DNA of 64,000 nucleotides from Sphingomonas zeae. GTDB lineage: Bacteria > Pseudomonadota > Alphaproteobacteria > Sphingomonadales > Sphingomonadaceae. The stretch lies in NCBI RefSeq assembly GCF_014197135.1, contig NZ_JACIFA010000014.1:1-64000 (forward strand), given 5' to 3'. This document shows, one piece after another, positions 41,818 through 50,187 of the stretch (within the stretch, counting starts at the first letter, position 1; every line of letters begins with the position of its first letter). A program made the position numbers and the translations under genes. The notes under the pieces were generated by a model that was not told the origin of the DNA, ran no database searches, and saw only the letters and a program-made list of their open reading frames with translations.

Positions 41818-43238
41818 CGCTCTACCGGCTTGTCCCTTCCATCATGGCGACACTGCTCGCGGGCTGCACCGTGGCGGGTCCCAATTATCATAGGCCCGCC
41901 ACAGCCATCGCGGAACGTCCCAGTGCGACGGGTGCCTTTGTCAGCGGCACCGGCGCCGCGTTCACGCCCACCCCGCTGCCGGACCACTGGTGGAAGCTAT
42001 ACAGCGATCCGGCTCTCGACCGACTGGTCGAGGACGCACTCGCGCACAATACCGATCTGCGCATCGCCAGTGCTAACATCGCACGGGCGAACGCCGCGCT
42101 TGGTCTTGCCGAGGAAGCCCGCAAGCCGGGGACACAGCTCGAGGCCGCGCCCGGCTATGCCCAGCCATCGGCAGAGGAGCAATTGCGGCCCGGCGCCCCC
42201 CTCCCCTCCGCCTTGGTCTATTCGGTGGGGGCGGGCATTTCCTACCAAGTCGACCTTGCGGGGCAGGTCAGGCGCGCCGTCGAAGCGGCCGGGGCGGACG
42301 TCGCGGCGACCCAGGCGGCCTATGACGCGACCCGCGCCACCGTGGTGGCGGATACGACCCGCGCCTATCTGGATGCCTGCGCGGCTGGCCGGGAGATCGA
42401 CGTCGCGCAGCAGGCGGTGGCGTTGCAATCGCGCACGACCACCCTGACGCAGCGGCTGATCCATGCCGGACGGGGCATCTCGCTGGACGCGACCAGGTCG
42501 CGGGCGCAGGAGGAACAGGTCCGCGCCACTTTGCCGAGCTTGCGTGGTGCCAGGCAGATCGCGCTGTTCCGTCTGGCGACGCTGACCGGTCGCCCGCCTG
42601 GCGAATTCGATCGTACAGTCGCGGCCTGTACGCATGAGCCCCATCTCGACCGGGCGATTCCGATCGGTGACGGCGCCGCCCTGCTGCGGCGACGTCCGGA
42701 TGTGCGCCGCGCCGAGCTGGAACTGCACGCGGCCACGGCCAGGATCGGGGTCGCGGAGGCGGAACTCTATCCACGCATCGTCCTTGGGGCGTCGGCAGGA
42801 TCGGCGGGCCTGCTGCGCAGTGCGTTGAGCAGCGACACCTATAAATTTTCGCTGGGTCCGCTGATCCGCTGGGAATTCCCCAACCGCGAGCGCGTGCGTG
42901 CGCGCATTGCCAGCGCTCAGGCGGACGCCGATGCCGCCTATGCGAAATTCGATGGGACGGTGCTCGGCGCCTTGCGCGAGACCGAAACCGCGCTGACCGT
43001 GTACGCACGTGACCTTGATCGCCGCACGGCACTGAACGCTGCCCGCGACCAGTCCGCCCGCGCAGCGAGCGATGCGGAGCGGCTGTTCAGGGCCGGGCGC
43101 ACGGGCTTCCTGCCCGTCCTCGATGCACAGCGCACGCTGATCAATGCCGAACAGACATTGGCCGCTGCAGACAGCCGCCTGGCAGCGGATCAGGTACAGC
43201 TTTTCCTCGCCTTGGGAGGCGGCTGGCAGGCTTATTGA
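41814..43238 (+). CDS. NodT-family outer-membrane efflux lipoprotein
   Basis: Protein of 474 residues with a lipoprotein signal (MATLLAGC, lipidated Cys near 19) and two OEP repeats, as in TolC/OprM. The typical NodT opening VAGPNYHRP follows, then the LPDHWWKLYSDPALDRLV segment, and the second repeat ends with FRAGRTGFLPVLDAQRTLI. It forms the trimeric exit duct for the FUSC-HlyD pump. It is the last gene of the operon; a decayed aldo-keto reductase follows directly. Confidence 0.94.
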   Translation: MTLYRLVPSIMATLLAGCTVAGPNYHRPATAIAERPSATGAFVSGTGAAFTPTPLPDHWWKLYSDPALDRLVEDALAHNTDLRIASANIARANAALGLAEEARKPGTQLEAAPGYAQPSAEEQLRPGAPLPSALVYSVGAGISYQVDLAGQVRRAVEAAGADVAATQAAYDATRATVVADTTRAYLDACAAGREIDVAQQAVALQSRTTTLTQRLIHAGRGISLDATRSRAQEEQVRATLPSLRGARQIALFRLATLTGRPPGEFDRTVAACTHEPHLDRAIPIGDGAALLRRRPDVRRAELELHAATARIGVAEAELYPRIVLGASAGSAGLLRSALSSDTYKFSLGPLIRWEFPNRERVRARIASAQADADAAYAKFDGTVLGALRETETALTVYARDLDRRTALNAARDQSARAASDAERLFRAGRTGFLPVLDAQRTLINAEQTLAAADSRLAADQVQLFLALGGGWQAY

Positions 43239-43270
43239 TGCGACCCGTGGGGCAGATGAATACCGGCGAA

Positions 43271-43700
43271 GCAATCGACGATTTTCTTTTTTCGATGCCG
43301 TTTCGCCCTGTTTATGATCATCGCGGCGATGACATTCTCCGTTCGCACGAAGCCAGCCTTCACAGGCTTGGCTTGGTGCATGTCGATCTAATTCTTGTGC
43401 ACGACATCGGGCGAAGGGCGCTCGGCGACCGTCAGTGGAAATATTGGAAGCACCTTACCAAAGGCGGCGGCCTCCGCGCCCTGAGCACGCTGCGCGACAC
43501 TTGTTTTGCCAAGGGAACCCCGGTGTTGCTGGGTAGGCCATCCAATAGGGGCATTGCAATTTGCACTGGGCCATCCCGCCATATCCCATGTCGTCGCAGG
43601 CTTTCGCGGCCCCCATCGGGTCGGGCAAGGTGTCGACGCGATAGACCATCGCATTCCAGGCGATTTTGGGCAGAGCTACGCGACAGGCACCGAGCGGCTC
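43271..43700 (+). pseudogene. Aldo-keto reductase remnant (D-threo-aldose dehydrogenase type)
   Basis: One frame shows MPFRPVYDHRGDDILRSHEA, LHRLGLVHVDLILVHDIGRR and KGGGLRALSTLRD, all recognisable parts of the aldose dehydrogenase branch of aldo-keto reductases. It then jumps to AKGTPVLLGRPSNRG, about 60 residues further on in intact proteins, and after a frame change continues as GALQFALGHPAISHVVAGFR. The N-terminus with the catalytic Tyr is missing, and at least two internal segments are gone. It lies directly behind the efflux operon and has no role now. Confidence 0.8.
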
Positions 43701-43786
43701 GCGCCGGGGGGACGGCAAGGGGCTGTTTCGCGGACTGCCTGGCTGCCGTCCAAGATCACCGGTTCACGTTGCGGCCGATGACGTAA

Positions 43787-44141
43787 AGGCGCCTTGGCTA
43801 TATGGTTTCCAATTTGATCCGGTGAAATCAAGCTGCGCCGGAGGCCAGTGCCGCCCTACCCCATGATAAGCCACCGATTTCGCGTCACCATCGAACCCGA
43901 CCGCCAGCGAGTTCCACGGCGAGGCCAATCATAGCGAGTAGAAATAGACCCCGCGCTCCAGCGTGATGCGTCGGGACTAGACGTGGTCAGGCCCGGACAA
44001 CCCATTGCCGACCATCTATCGTCCCCTTGCGGTTTCCCCGAACCAGTCACGCATTCATCGGAGAACGGCGAACATCGATGCGGGCCACAGGATAGCCGCG
44101 GACAGGCTTGACTCTTAAATCTACATATGTTGCTATGACTC
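43787..44141. other. Non-coding stretch between the reductase remnant and padR
   Basis: No gene is supported. Open frames on both strands are short and lack motifs. A minus-strand frame shows a few ordered-looking residues that may be a further degraded gene, but I cannot name it. The last 40 bases before 44142 are AT-richer (CTTAAATCTACATATGTTGCTATG) and probably hold the padR promoter. Confidence 0.4.
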
Positions 44142-44444
44142 ATGGCTCGCAACAGACAACCTTCGAAGCAAATGCGCCTCGTTCTGGCAATCCTTGCGGA
44201 GCAGCGGGGCGAATGGCGTCATGGCTATGATCTGATGAAGGCGGCAGGGCTGCTGTCGGGCACATTATATCCTCTCCTGATGAGGATGACCGACAATGGG
44301 CTGGTCGAGGCGGAATGGCGCGAGCCTGCGCAGCAGGGGCGTCCGCCGCGCCATGTCTACCGATTGACCGCCGCGGGTTTCGCGCTGGCGATCGAGCTGA
44401 CCCGTGAGAGCGCCCCTCTATCCGGCAAGGAGATGCTGGCATGA
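44142..44444 (+). CDS. PadR-family transcriptional regulator
   Basis: Protein of 100 residues, the short PadR form. The winged helix is seen in GYDLMKAAGLLSGTLYPLLM and the basic wing in EPAQQGRPPRHVYRLTAAG. The long C-terminal dimer helix of larger PadR proteins is missing; a short helix (FALAIELTRES) ends the chain. The stop overlaps the start of a membrane protein gene as ATGA, a common arrangement in which the regulator controls the coupled membrane protein. Confidence 0.92.
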   Translation: MARNRQPSKQMRLVLAILAEQRGEWRHGYDLMKAAGLLSGTLYPLLMRMTDNGLVEAEWREPAQQGRPPRHVYRLTAAGFALAIELTRESAPLSGKEMLA

Positions 44445-45079
44445 CGATATTCCTGGCTCGGTTGCTCATGACGCTCGCATCGACGAGCATGGGTGATGAC
44501 CGCCGCGACTGGTCGCTCGCAATGCAGGCGGAATATGAGGTTGCTGCAGCCGACGGGCAGGCGCTGTCCTTCGCATCCGGCTGCCTGGTTGCCGCCTGGC
44601 GAGAGCTGCTAGCGAGCCCACAGGGGCGCTTTACCCTGACTAACTACGCCGCAGCGCTCGGGATCATGCTGCCGATGGCTGCGCTACAGATCGGATGCGC
44701 GGTTTTCGGCCTGCCTTATCTCTATCCCGGCGAGCATGGCCTGCCCGGCGCGATGCTGGTCGGCGGCTCGCACGAAACATTGCTACGCAGCATCTATCTG
44801 GGCGCCGTTCCTACGCTGGCGCTGATCCAACTGATAACGGGGATCGGACATGTCCGGCTGGCGTGGCTGCTGGTGGAGCGCGATTGGCCCGGCGCGATAC
44901 GGTGGGCTTTGTGGACGCTGGCCGGAGCGACCGCCCTCGTCATCTTCATGAGCGTGCTTTTCCTCGATGCCCAGCAAGCGTTGCTGCAAGCCGCGATTGT
45001 CGGCCTCGAGGTGGCCGCTATCGCGATCGGCATCACGCGACACGCCGAGATAGCGGCCGTACGTAACCCTACCGGCTGA
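44441..45079 (+). CDS. Membrane protein coupled to padR
   Basis: Protein of 212 residues. The soluble N-terminus DDRRDWSLAMQAEYEVAAAD plus SFASGCLVAAWRELL resembles the short helical domain often encoded right after PadR regulators. Four hydrophobic segments follow (about 70-90, 112-132, 150-172 and 178-196). No catalytic motif is visible. Translational coupling to padR (4-nt overlap) suggests a membrane partner in stress sensing or envelope homeostasis, but the function is not established. Confidence 0.78.
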   Translation: MTIFLARLLMTLASTSMGDDRRDWSLAMQAEYEVAAADGQALSFASGCLVAAWRELLASPQGRFTLTNYAAALGIMLPMAALQIGCAVFGLPYLYPGEHGLPGAMLVGGSHETLLRSIYLGAVPTLALIQLITGIGHVRLAWLLVERDWPGAIRWALWTLAGATALVIFMSVLFLDAQQALLQAAIVGLEVAAIAIGITRHAEIAAVRNPTG

Positions 45080-45224
45080 ACCCCTTCACTCGCATGATAC
45101 CAAAGCCGACCTGCACATTCTCCGGGGACGTTCCTCGGGGCGGGCTGGCTCACGCCTAACCGAATCCGATTACTTCTCATCCCCGCGCCAGGACCTGGGC
45201 CTGGCCCCATCAAGGAGAGGTTGC

Positions 45225-45752
45225 ATGTTCTATCTGCCTGTACGCCCACTGGCGCTCCTCCTGTCCGCGGCCATGAGCGTCGCTGCGCTTCATGGTGAAG
45301 CGATGGCACAGGCGACGGGTGTTTCCCCGCAGGGTGTCCCACCGTCGTCGTTCCTCGGGCGCTGGGAACTCGATCTGACCCGGATGCCCGACAGCTACGG
45401 CCCACCGCCCAAGCGCGTCGTTTACGATTTTCAGGTCCTTGCGAGCGGCAAGTGGCGCACCACCATCGATATTACCGCGCCCAACGACAGCGTGCGCCAC
45501 ATGATGGTGGAGTATAGGCCCGACGGTACGTTCGCGCCCGGCGGGGGCGACACCAGCGAGGCGGACAGCGCCGCGATCATGGTCCCGACGCCGAACGTGC
45601 TCGTCATGAACCTGGCTAAGAACAAGAGGCTGGGGTCCGTGCGCGTCTACACGGTGTCGGCCGATGGCAAGGAGATGATCGAATCCGCTGCCGCGATCAA
45701 CCCGCTGGGGGAGCCGTTCGTCCGCAACTTCCACTATAAGCGCGTGCCCTGA
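45225..45752 (+). CDS. Secreted protein of unknown function
   Basis: Protein of 175 residues with a clear signal peptide (LALLLSAAMSVAALHGEAMA, cleavage near AMAQ). The mature part looks beta-rich with a lipocalin-like opening (FLGRWELDLTRMPDSYGPPP) and contains no cysteine. An excellent ribosome binding site AAGGAGAGG lies 6 nt before the ATG, so it is probably well expressed. I do not recognise the family. Neighbours are the PadR pair upstream and an UrcA-like gene downstream, with no obvious link. Confidence 0.75.
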   Translation: MFYLPVRPLALLLSAAMSVAALHGEAMAQATGVSPQGVPPSSFLGRWELDLTRMPDSYGPPPKRVVYDFQVLASGKWRTTIDITAPNDSVRHMMVEYRPDGTFAPGGGDTSEADSAAIMVPTPNVLVMNLAKNKRLGSVRVYTVSADGKEMIESAAAINPLGEPFVRNFHYKRVP

Positions 45753-45899
45753 CGTTCGGATCGGCTGCGGCCGATCGCCCCAAGGTAGAGGCAAGGAGCC
45801 CACCGCCCGCCCAACGGCCGCGCGCGGCCCGCCCAGCTCACCGCCCGCCCGCGTGCCGACCACGCCACGGTCGTGGCCGCCCATCGCCCGGAGAAGGTT

Positions 45900-46250
45900 A
45901 TGAAAATGCCCCTTTTGTCGCTTCCTCTATTGCTGTCCGCGTGCGCAACGGCGGGCGCCGTTGCCACATCGCCTCCAGACCTGATCGTCGCCTATCGGGA
46001 TCTTGCGCTGGATACGACTGCGGGACGCGCTGAACTCGTCCGTCGCACCGAACGGGCCGTACGATATTTCTGCGCGGCGTATGACCCTGAGGACGAAACC
46101 GCGATATTCGACGTACGGCTGGCGAGCACCCGGCTTTGTCCTGGTGCTGCGGCGCGCATGTTAAGGAGAAAAATGCCTGCCTCGGTCCGCAGAGCCTATC
46201 GCGCAGGCGTCGAAGCTATTCAGAACCTTCCGCGCCCTCCGAAGCAATGA
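45900..46250 (+). CDS. UrcA-family small exported protein
   Basis: Protein of 116 residues with a short hydrophobic N-terminus ending in LLLSAC, a possible lipobox. The mature part shows the UrcA pattern: VAYRDLALDTTAGRAELVRR, then ERAVRYFC and a second Cys in STRLCPG that would pair with it. UrcA proteins are common in sphingomonads and their function is unknown. GGAGAAGG lies just upstream of the chosen ATG. The tail (SVRRAYRAGVEAIQ) is a basic helix. It is convergent with the minus-strand peptidase operon. Confidence 0.75.
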   Translation: MKMPLLSLPLLLSACATAGAVATSPPDLIVAYRDLALDTTAGRAELVRRTERAVRYFCAAYDPEDETAIFDVRLASTRLCPGAAARMLRRKMPASVRRAYRAGVEAIQNLPRPPKQ

Positions 46251-46349
46251 CCCCACTCTCCCATCCATCGCGTTATTGACCATTGTCCTCATGGCCGCCG
46301 TCATCTTCTTGCCGTGATATACGCGTTCCTGGCCGTCGATTGAGCGAAC

Positions 46350-46994
46350 TCACCGATCATCGCCGTCGTCGTTTTGATATTCATAGATCCGAGTCGCACC
46401 GGCCAGCCAGGCGACGACCTCGGCGCGAAAGCTGCCATAGGCGGCATTGGCGGCGGTCAGATTGAGGGAGAAGCGTTTCTCCAGAACGGGGTCTTCTTGC
46501 GTGAACAGCTCCGGTATCTCCTCGCGGGCCGGGCGTGTCATACCGTCCCCGTCCGCGATCCTGCCGAGGATGGCATGCGCCGCCTGCTCGTCTTCGGATG
46601 TCCAGCCGCTCGCGGTGGAGGCCTGCCGTGCCCGCAATTGGCAGATGGCCTGCATCATCTCGACAAGACCGGCTTGTCCCGTGGCGAGCGGCCAGGCCGC
46701 CGCTTCCGCGACCTGGCCGTAAGCCTGAACCTCGACATCCGTGTCGTCGCCCAGCAAGACCGCGGCACGGCGCAGGCGCCGCCAGACGGCGCCGTCCGCC
46801 TGCGCCTCGCGATGCGCGGCGAGCAGGCCGTCCATCACCTCGCGCACCGCCTCGGGCCATGGCTGGATCGCCGTCAGCATCCAACAGGCCAGACGGGTCG
46901 TGTCGTCGGTCCCGTCCGGAACGAAGACGGGATCCTTCACCTGCAAAGCGCGACGCAGCGTCGCCATCGCCAGAGAGGTCGGCGCGCCGCTCAC
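46350..46994 (-). CDS. Protein of unknown function, last gene of the TldD/PmbA operon
   Basis: Protein of 214 residues, predicted mostly helical, with no signal peptide or membrane helix. Acidic and Ala-rich helices dominate (PEAVREVMDGLLAAHREAQA, EDEQAAHAILGRIADGDG), and a late segment LEKRFSLNLTAANAAYGSFR may pack as a helical repeat. I do not recognise a family. Its start overlaps the thioredoxin stop by 4 nt, so the two are translationally coupled and likely work together. An overlapping alternative frame on the same strand is Gly/Arg-rich and looks non-coding. Confidence 0.72.
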   Translation of the reverse strand: MSGAPTSLAMATLRRALQVKDPVFVPDGTDDTTRLACWMLTAIQPWPEAVREVMDGLLAAHREAQADGAVWRRLRRAAVLLGDDTDVEVQAYGQVAEAAAWPLATGQAGLVEMMQAICQLRARQASTASGWTSEDEQAAHAILGRIADGDGMTRPAREEIPELFTQEDPVLEKRFSLNLTAANAAYGSFRAEVVAWLAGATRIYEYQNDDGDDR

Positions 46995-47338
46995 TGCCCA
47001 ACCCTGCCCCGCTCCAGCGCATCGTCGATCATCATCGCCAGCCGCGTCCGGGTAAGGCTGCCGACATGGCGATCGATCACCGTGTCGCCACGGCGCGTGA
47101 CCAGCGTGGGCACGCCACGCACTGCAAACGCCTGAGCAAGCTCCGGTGATGCCTCAATGTCGATCCGGGCGACGACCAGGTCGTCGGCATAGACCTGCGC
47201 GATATCCTCGATTGCGGGCGCCATCGCCTTGCAGGGGCCGCACCACGTCGCGCTGAACACCAGAAGCTGGAGACGATCACGCGCTGCGGCGTCGATCGAC
47301 GCCAGCGACGTGCCGGAATTAGACTGGATCATGGTCAT
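46991..47338 (-). CDS. Thioredoxin
   Basis: Protein of 115 residues with the full thioredoxin fold: active site ATWCGPCKAMAP, the buried Asp region VARIDIEASPELAQ, cis-Pro in VRGVPTLV and the final helix TRLAMMIDDALERG. No signal peptide, so it is cytoplasmic. Its gene lies 54 bp after tldD and overlaps the unknown gene at 46994. In this operon it could reduce disulfides of an imported peptide or keep the protease in its reduced state; that is inference, as housekeeping thioredoxins look the same. Confidence 0.92.
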   Translation of the reverse strand: MTMIQSNSGTSLASIDAAARDRLQLLVFSATWCGPCKAMAPAIEDIAQVYADDLVVARIDIEASPELAQAFAVRGVPTLVTRRGDTVIDRHVGSLTRTRLAMMIDDALERGRVGQ

Positions 47339-47392
47339 GCTTATTCTCTTTTTTCGGTAAGGGGGCGGTCGATCGCTGAGAAGGGAGCGTGG

Positions 47393-48838
47393 TCAGGACG
47401 CGCCGCCGACCATCATCGCATCGATGCGGATCGTCGGCTGGCCGACGCCGACGTCCAGATACTGGCCATCCTTGCTGCAACTCGCGACGCCATCGTCGAG
47501 CGCGAGATCGTTGCCGACCATCGAGATCTGCTTCAGCGCTTCGTGGCCGACGCCGATCAGCGTCGCGCCCTCGACCGGCGCGGTGATGCGGCCATTCTCG
47601 ATCAGCCAGGCCTGGGTGGTAGTGAAGTTGAACCGGCCGCTGACGATGTCGACCTGCCCGCCCCCGAATGCCGTGGCGTAGATGCCATCCTTGACGGAGG
47701 CGACCACGTCGGCGGGGGTGTGGTCGCCCGGCAACAGGAAAGTGTTGGTCATGCGCGGCATCGGCAGATGCGCATAGGATTGCCGTCGTCCGTTGCCGGT
47801 CGGGCGCGCGTTCATCAGCCCGGCATTGAGCCGGTCCTGCATCAGGCCGGCCAGGACGCCGTCTTCGATCAGCGTCGTCCGCATCGCCCCGGAACCCTCG
47901 TCGTCCACGCCCAGCGAGCCGATCAGGCCGGGCAGACCGCCATCATCGACCACGGTCACACCCGGCGCCGCGATCCGTTCGCCGATCCGCCCGGTGAAGG
48001 CCGACTGGTTCTTACGATGGTGATCGCCCTCCAGCCCGTGGCCGATCGCCTCGTGGAACAGCACACCGGGATAGCCGGGGCCGAGCACGACCGGCATCAT
48101 GCCAGACGGCGCGGGCCGCGCGTCGAGGTTGGTGCAGGCCATCGCCACGGCCTGAACGACCAGCGCGTCGAGGCGTGCCTCGGTCACACCCTCAATGCCA
48201 TGGCGCCCGCCCAGTCCCGTCTGGCCCTGGGCGCGGCGGCCGCCGCTCTCCGCGACCACGGTCACGAACAGCTGCATCGTGGGGCGCACGTCGCCCGCGA
48301 TCCGACCATCGAGATCGGCGACCAGCATCGTCTGATCCATGATCCGCAGGAACCCGTCCACCCGCGCCACGCGCGGGTCGGCAGCGCGCGCCACCGCATC
48401 GATCCGCTCCAGCAACCCGATCCACGGCGCGGCGCTGCCCGGCATATTGAGCATGATCGGCGGATAAAGATCATGCACCGGCGGGGTGCCGGAGATCGGC
48501 ACCGCGACCTCGCCGCCGCTGCCGCCATCGAGCGCGCGAACGGCATCGGCCAGCGTCGCGAGCGCAGCCGCGCTCATGTCAGCGGAATGCGCGAAGGCGA
48601 CCTGTCCCCCGCGCGCCGCCCGCGCGCCAACGCCCTGCGTGATCTGATATGATCCTCCCGCGACGCGTCCGTCCTCCAACCGGAAGGTGCGCGAGCGTTT
48701 GGCCTCGAGGAACAGATCGGCGAGGTCCGTACCCGCGCTCGCCAATCTGCCAAGGGTGCGCGACAGGTCGAAGAGGTCGAGCCCCGCGGGACCAAAAATG
48801 CGCGCGGTGGCGGCGTCCGTCGTTATATTGGTGTTCAT
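47393..48838 (-). CDS. tldD: TldD metalloprotease subunit
   Basis: Protein of 481 residues, full length for TldD. The zinc motif HEAIGHGLEGD (His262, Glu263, His267) is intact and the late Cys in GVASCSKDGQ is in the place of the third ligand. TldD with TldE (PmbA) forms a cytosolic heterodimer that encloses and digests unfolded or modified peptides, such as the microcin B17 leader and CcdA. Its start overlaps the pmbA stop (ATGA at 48835-48838). Finding the pair behind a TonB receptor and a peptide-type ABC transporter, rather than as housekeeping genes, suggests specialised substrates. Confidence 0.95.
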   Translation of the reverse strand: MNTNITTDAATARIFGPAGLDLFDLSRTLGRLASAGTDLADLFLEAKRSRTFRLEDGRVAGGSYQITQGVGARAARGGQVAFAHSADMSAAALATLADAVRALDGGSGGEVAVPISGTPPVHDLYPPIMLNMPGSAAPWIGLLERIDAVARAADPRVARVDGFLRIMDQTMLVADLDGRIAGDVRPTMQLFVTVVAESGGRRAQGQTGLGGRHGIEGVTEARLDALVVQAVAMACTNLDARPAPSGMMPVVLGPGYPGVLFHEAIGHGLEGDHHRKNQSAFTGRIGERIAAPGVTVVDDGGLPGLIGSLGVDDEGSGAMRTTLIEDGVLAGLMQDRLNAGLMNARPTGNGRRQSYAHLPMPRMTNTFLLPGDHTPADVVASVKDGIYATAFGGGQVDIVSGRFNFTTTQAWLIENGRITAPVEGATLIGVGHEALKQISMVGNDLALDDGVASCSKDGQYLDVGVGQPTIRIDAMMVGGAS

Positions 48839-50187
48839 GCCGCTCCTCCGATCTGCATTGCGTCGATCAGGATCGAGCCTGTGGAAAAGGCGCCGCGCCG
48901 CTCGACATCGTCGCCGACCGCGACGATCCCGTTCAGCATGTCGCGTAAATTGCCGCCTACGGTGACATCGGCGACGGCGTGGACCGGGATTCCCTCCTCT
49001 ACCCAAGTGCCCGCGACCGCATGGGTCCAGTTGCCCGTCACCGGATCGATCGCCCCGCCTTCGAGACGGCGGACGATCAGTCCCCGTCCCATGCGTTGAC
49101 ACAATTCGGCGAATGACCCCCGATCGGTTCGGCTGGTCAGCGTCAGGTTCCACGGGCCATCGGCATTGCCGGTCGAGCGCATGCCCAGCCGCCCGGCCGA
49201 GCGCGTGCCGAGGAACAGTCCCTTGACCGTTCCGGCGCTGAGGATCGCGCGGCGGCTGCCGGCGATGCCTTCCCGATCGAACCCGCCGCTGGCAACGCCG
49301 AACGGCTCGAACGGATCTTCGTGAAGGTCAAGGTGCGGCGCCGCGACCGTCCGGCCCAGCGCATCGGGCAGGAAGGTCGCACGCCGCTGCTGCGGATTGC
49401 CCGAAAGGGCGTTGACCAGGCTGCCGATCAGCGCCGTGGCGACACTCGCCTCGAACAACACTGGCGCCATCTGACCGGGGACCGCGCGCGCGCCGAGTTG
49501 ACCCGTCGCCCGCGCCACGGCGCGATCCGCCAGCGCATGCGCGGACATCAGCCGGTCGAAGCGCCGGTCGAAGCTGTCGGCGCTGTCGTTGACTGCGCCA
49601 TCCGCGTCGCGCGCCAGCGCAACCAGCCAGAGTCCGTGATGGGAGTAACTCTGACCGCGACAGAAGCCGGCGCTCGTCGCCAGCGCATGGACGCCCTCGC
49701 TGGAGGAGACGCCCGACGTCACCGTCTCGACCCTAACCCCCGGACGCGAAGCGGCGCGCAGCATTGCATCGCCCTCCATCGCCGTCGCGCGCAGGCTTGC
49801 GACGTCGCATCCCGACGGCGCATCGATTGGCGGCAACGGCGTGTCGACGGCCATATCGGCCAGCGCCGGCGGCAGAGCATCAGGATCCTCCCCGACCAGG
49901 GCGGCTATGGCATAGGCTTCTTCCACCGCCTCGGTGATCGCATGCTCATCGAGCGCCGCGGTGCTTGCCGTGCCCGCTCGCGCCCCGCGATAGACGGTGA
50001 TGGTCAGTCCCTGCCCCGCATCGCGCAGCGCGGCGTCGGTGGCCCCGTCGCGCCCCGTCACCCGCACGCCCGCCTGGGCGCTGGCGGAAGCGACGGCATG
50101 ATCCGCTCCGATCCGACGCGCGACCTCTATGGCCTGGGCGGCGACGTCCGCCATGCTGGCGACATCAGTGGCGAGCAGGCGGATCAT
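48835..50187 (-). CDS. pmbA: PmbA/TldE subunit of the TldD/E protease
   Basis: Protein of 450 residues of the TldD/PmbA fold without the HExxxH motif, as expected for the non-catalytic partner TldE. Family segments include the GLTITVYRGARAGTAST strand, GVSSSEGVHALATSAGFCRG, and the C-terminal GNLRDMLNGIVAVGDDVERR. It shapes the peptide tunnel and substrate channel for TldD. Both its start (with the ABC transporter stop, 50184-50187) and its stop (with tldD) overlap by 4 nt, so ABC transporter, PmbA and TldD should be made in fixed ratio. Confidence 0.95.
   Translation of the reverse strand: MIRLLATDVASMADVAAQAIEVARRIGADHAVASASAQAGVRVTGRDGATDAALRDAGQGLTITVYRGARAGTASTAALDEHAITEAVEEAYAIAALVGEDPDALPPALADMAVDTPLPPIDAPSGCDVASLRATAMEGDAMLRAASRPGVRVETVTSGVSSSEGVHALATSAGFCRGQSYSHHGLWLVALARDADGAVNDSADSFDRRFDRLMSAHALADRAVARATGQLGARAVPGQMAPVLFEASVATALIGSLVNALSGNPQQRRATFLPDALGRTVAAPHLDLHEDPFEPFGVASGGFDREGIAGSRRAILSAGTVKGLFLGTRSAGRLGMRSTGNADGPWNLTLTSRTDRGSFAELCQRMGRGLIVRRLEGGAIDPVTGNWTHAVAGTWVEEGIPVHAVADVTVGGNLRDMLNGIVAVGDDVERRGAFSTGSILIDAMQIGGAA

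Noticed and set aside
45900..46250. The UrcA-like gene as a RiPP precursor for TldD/E
   Set aside because: It has a signal peptide, matches the UrcA pattern, and is on the opposite strand with its own ribosome binding site. Nothing links it to the protease operon.
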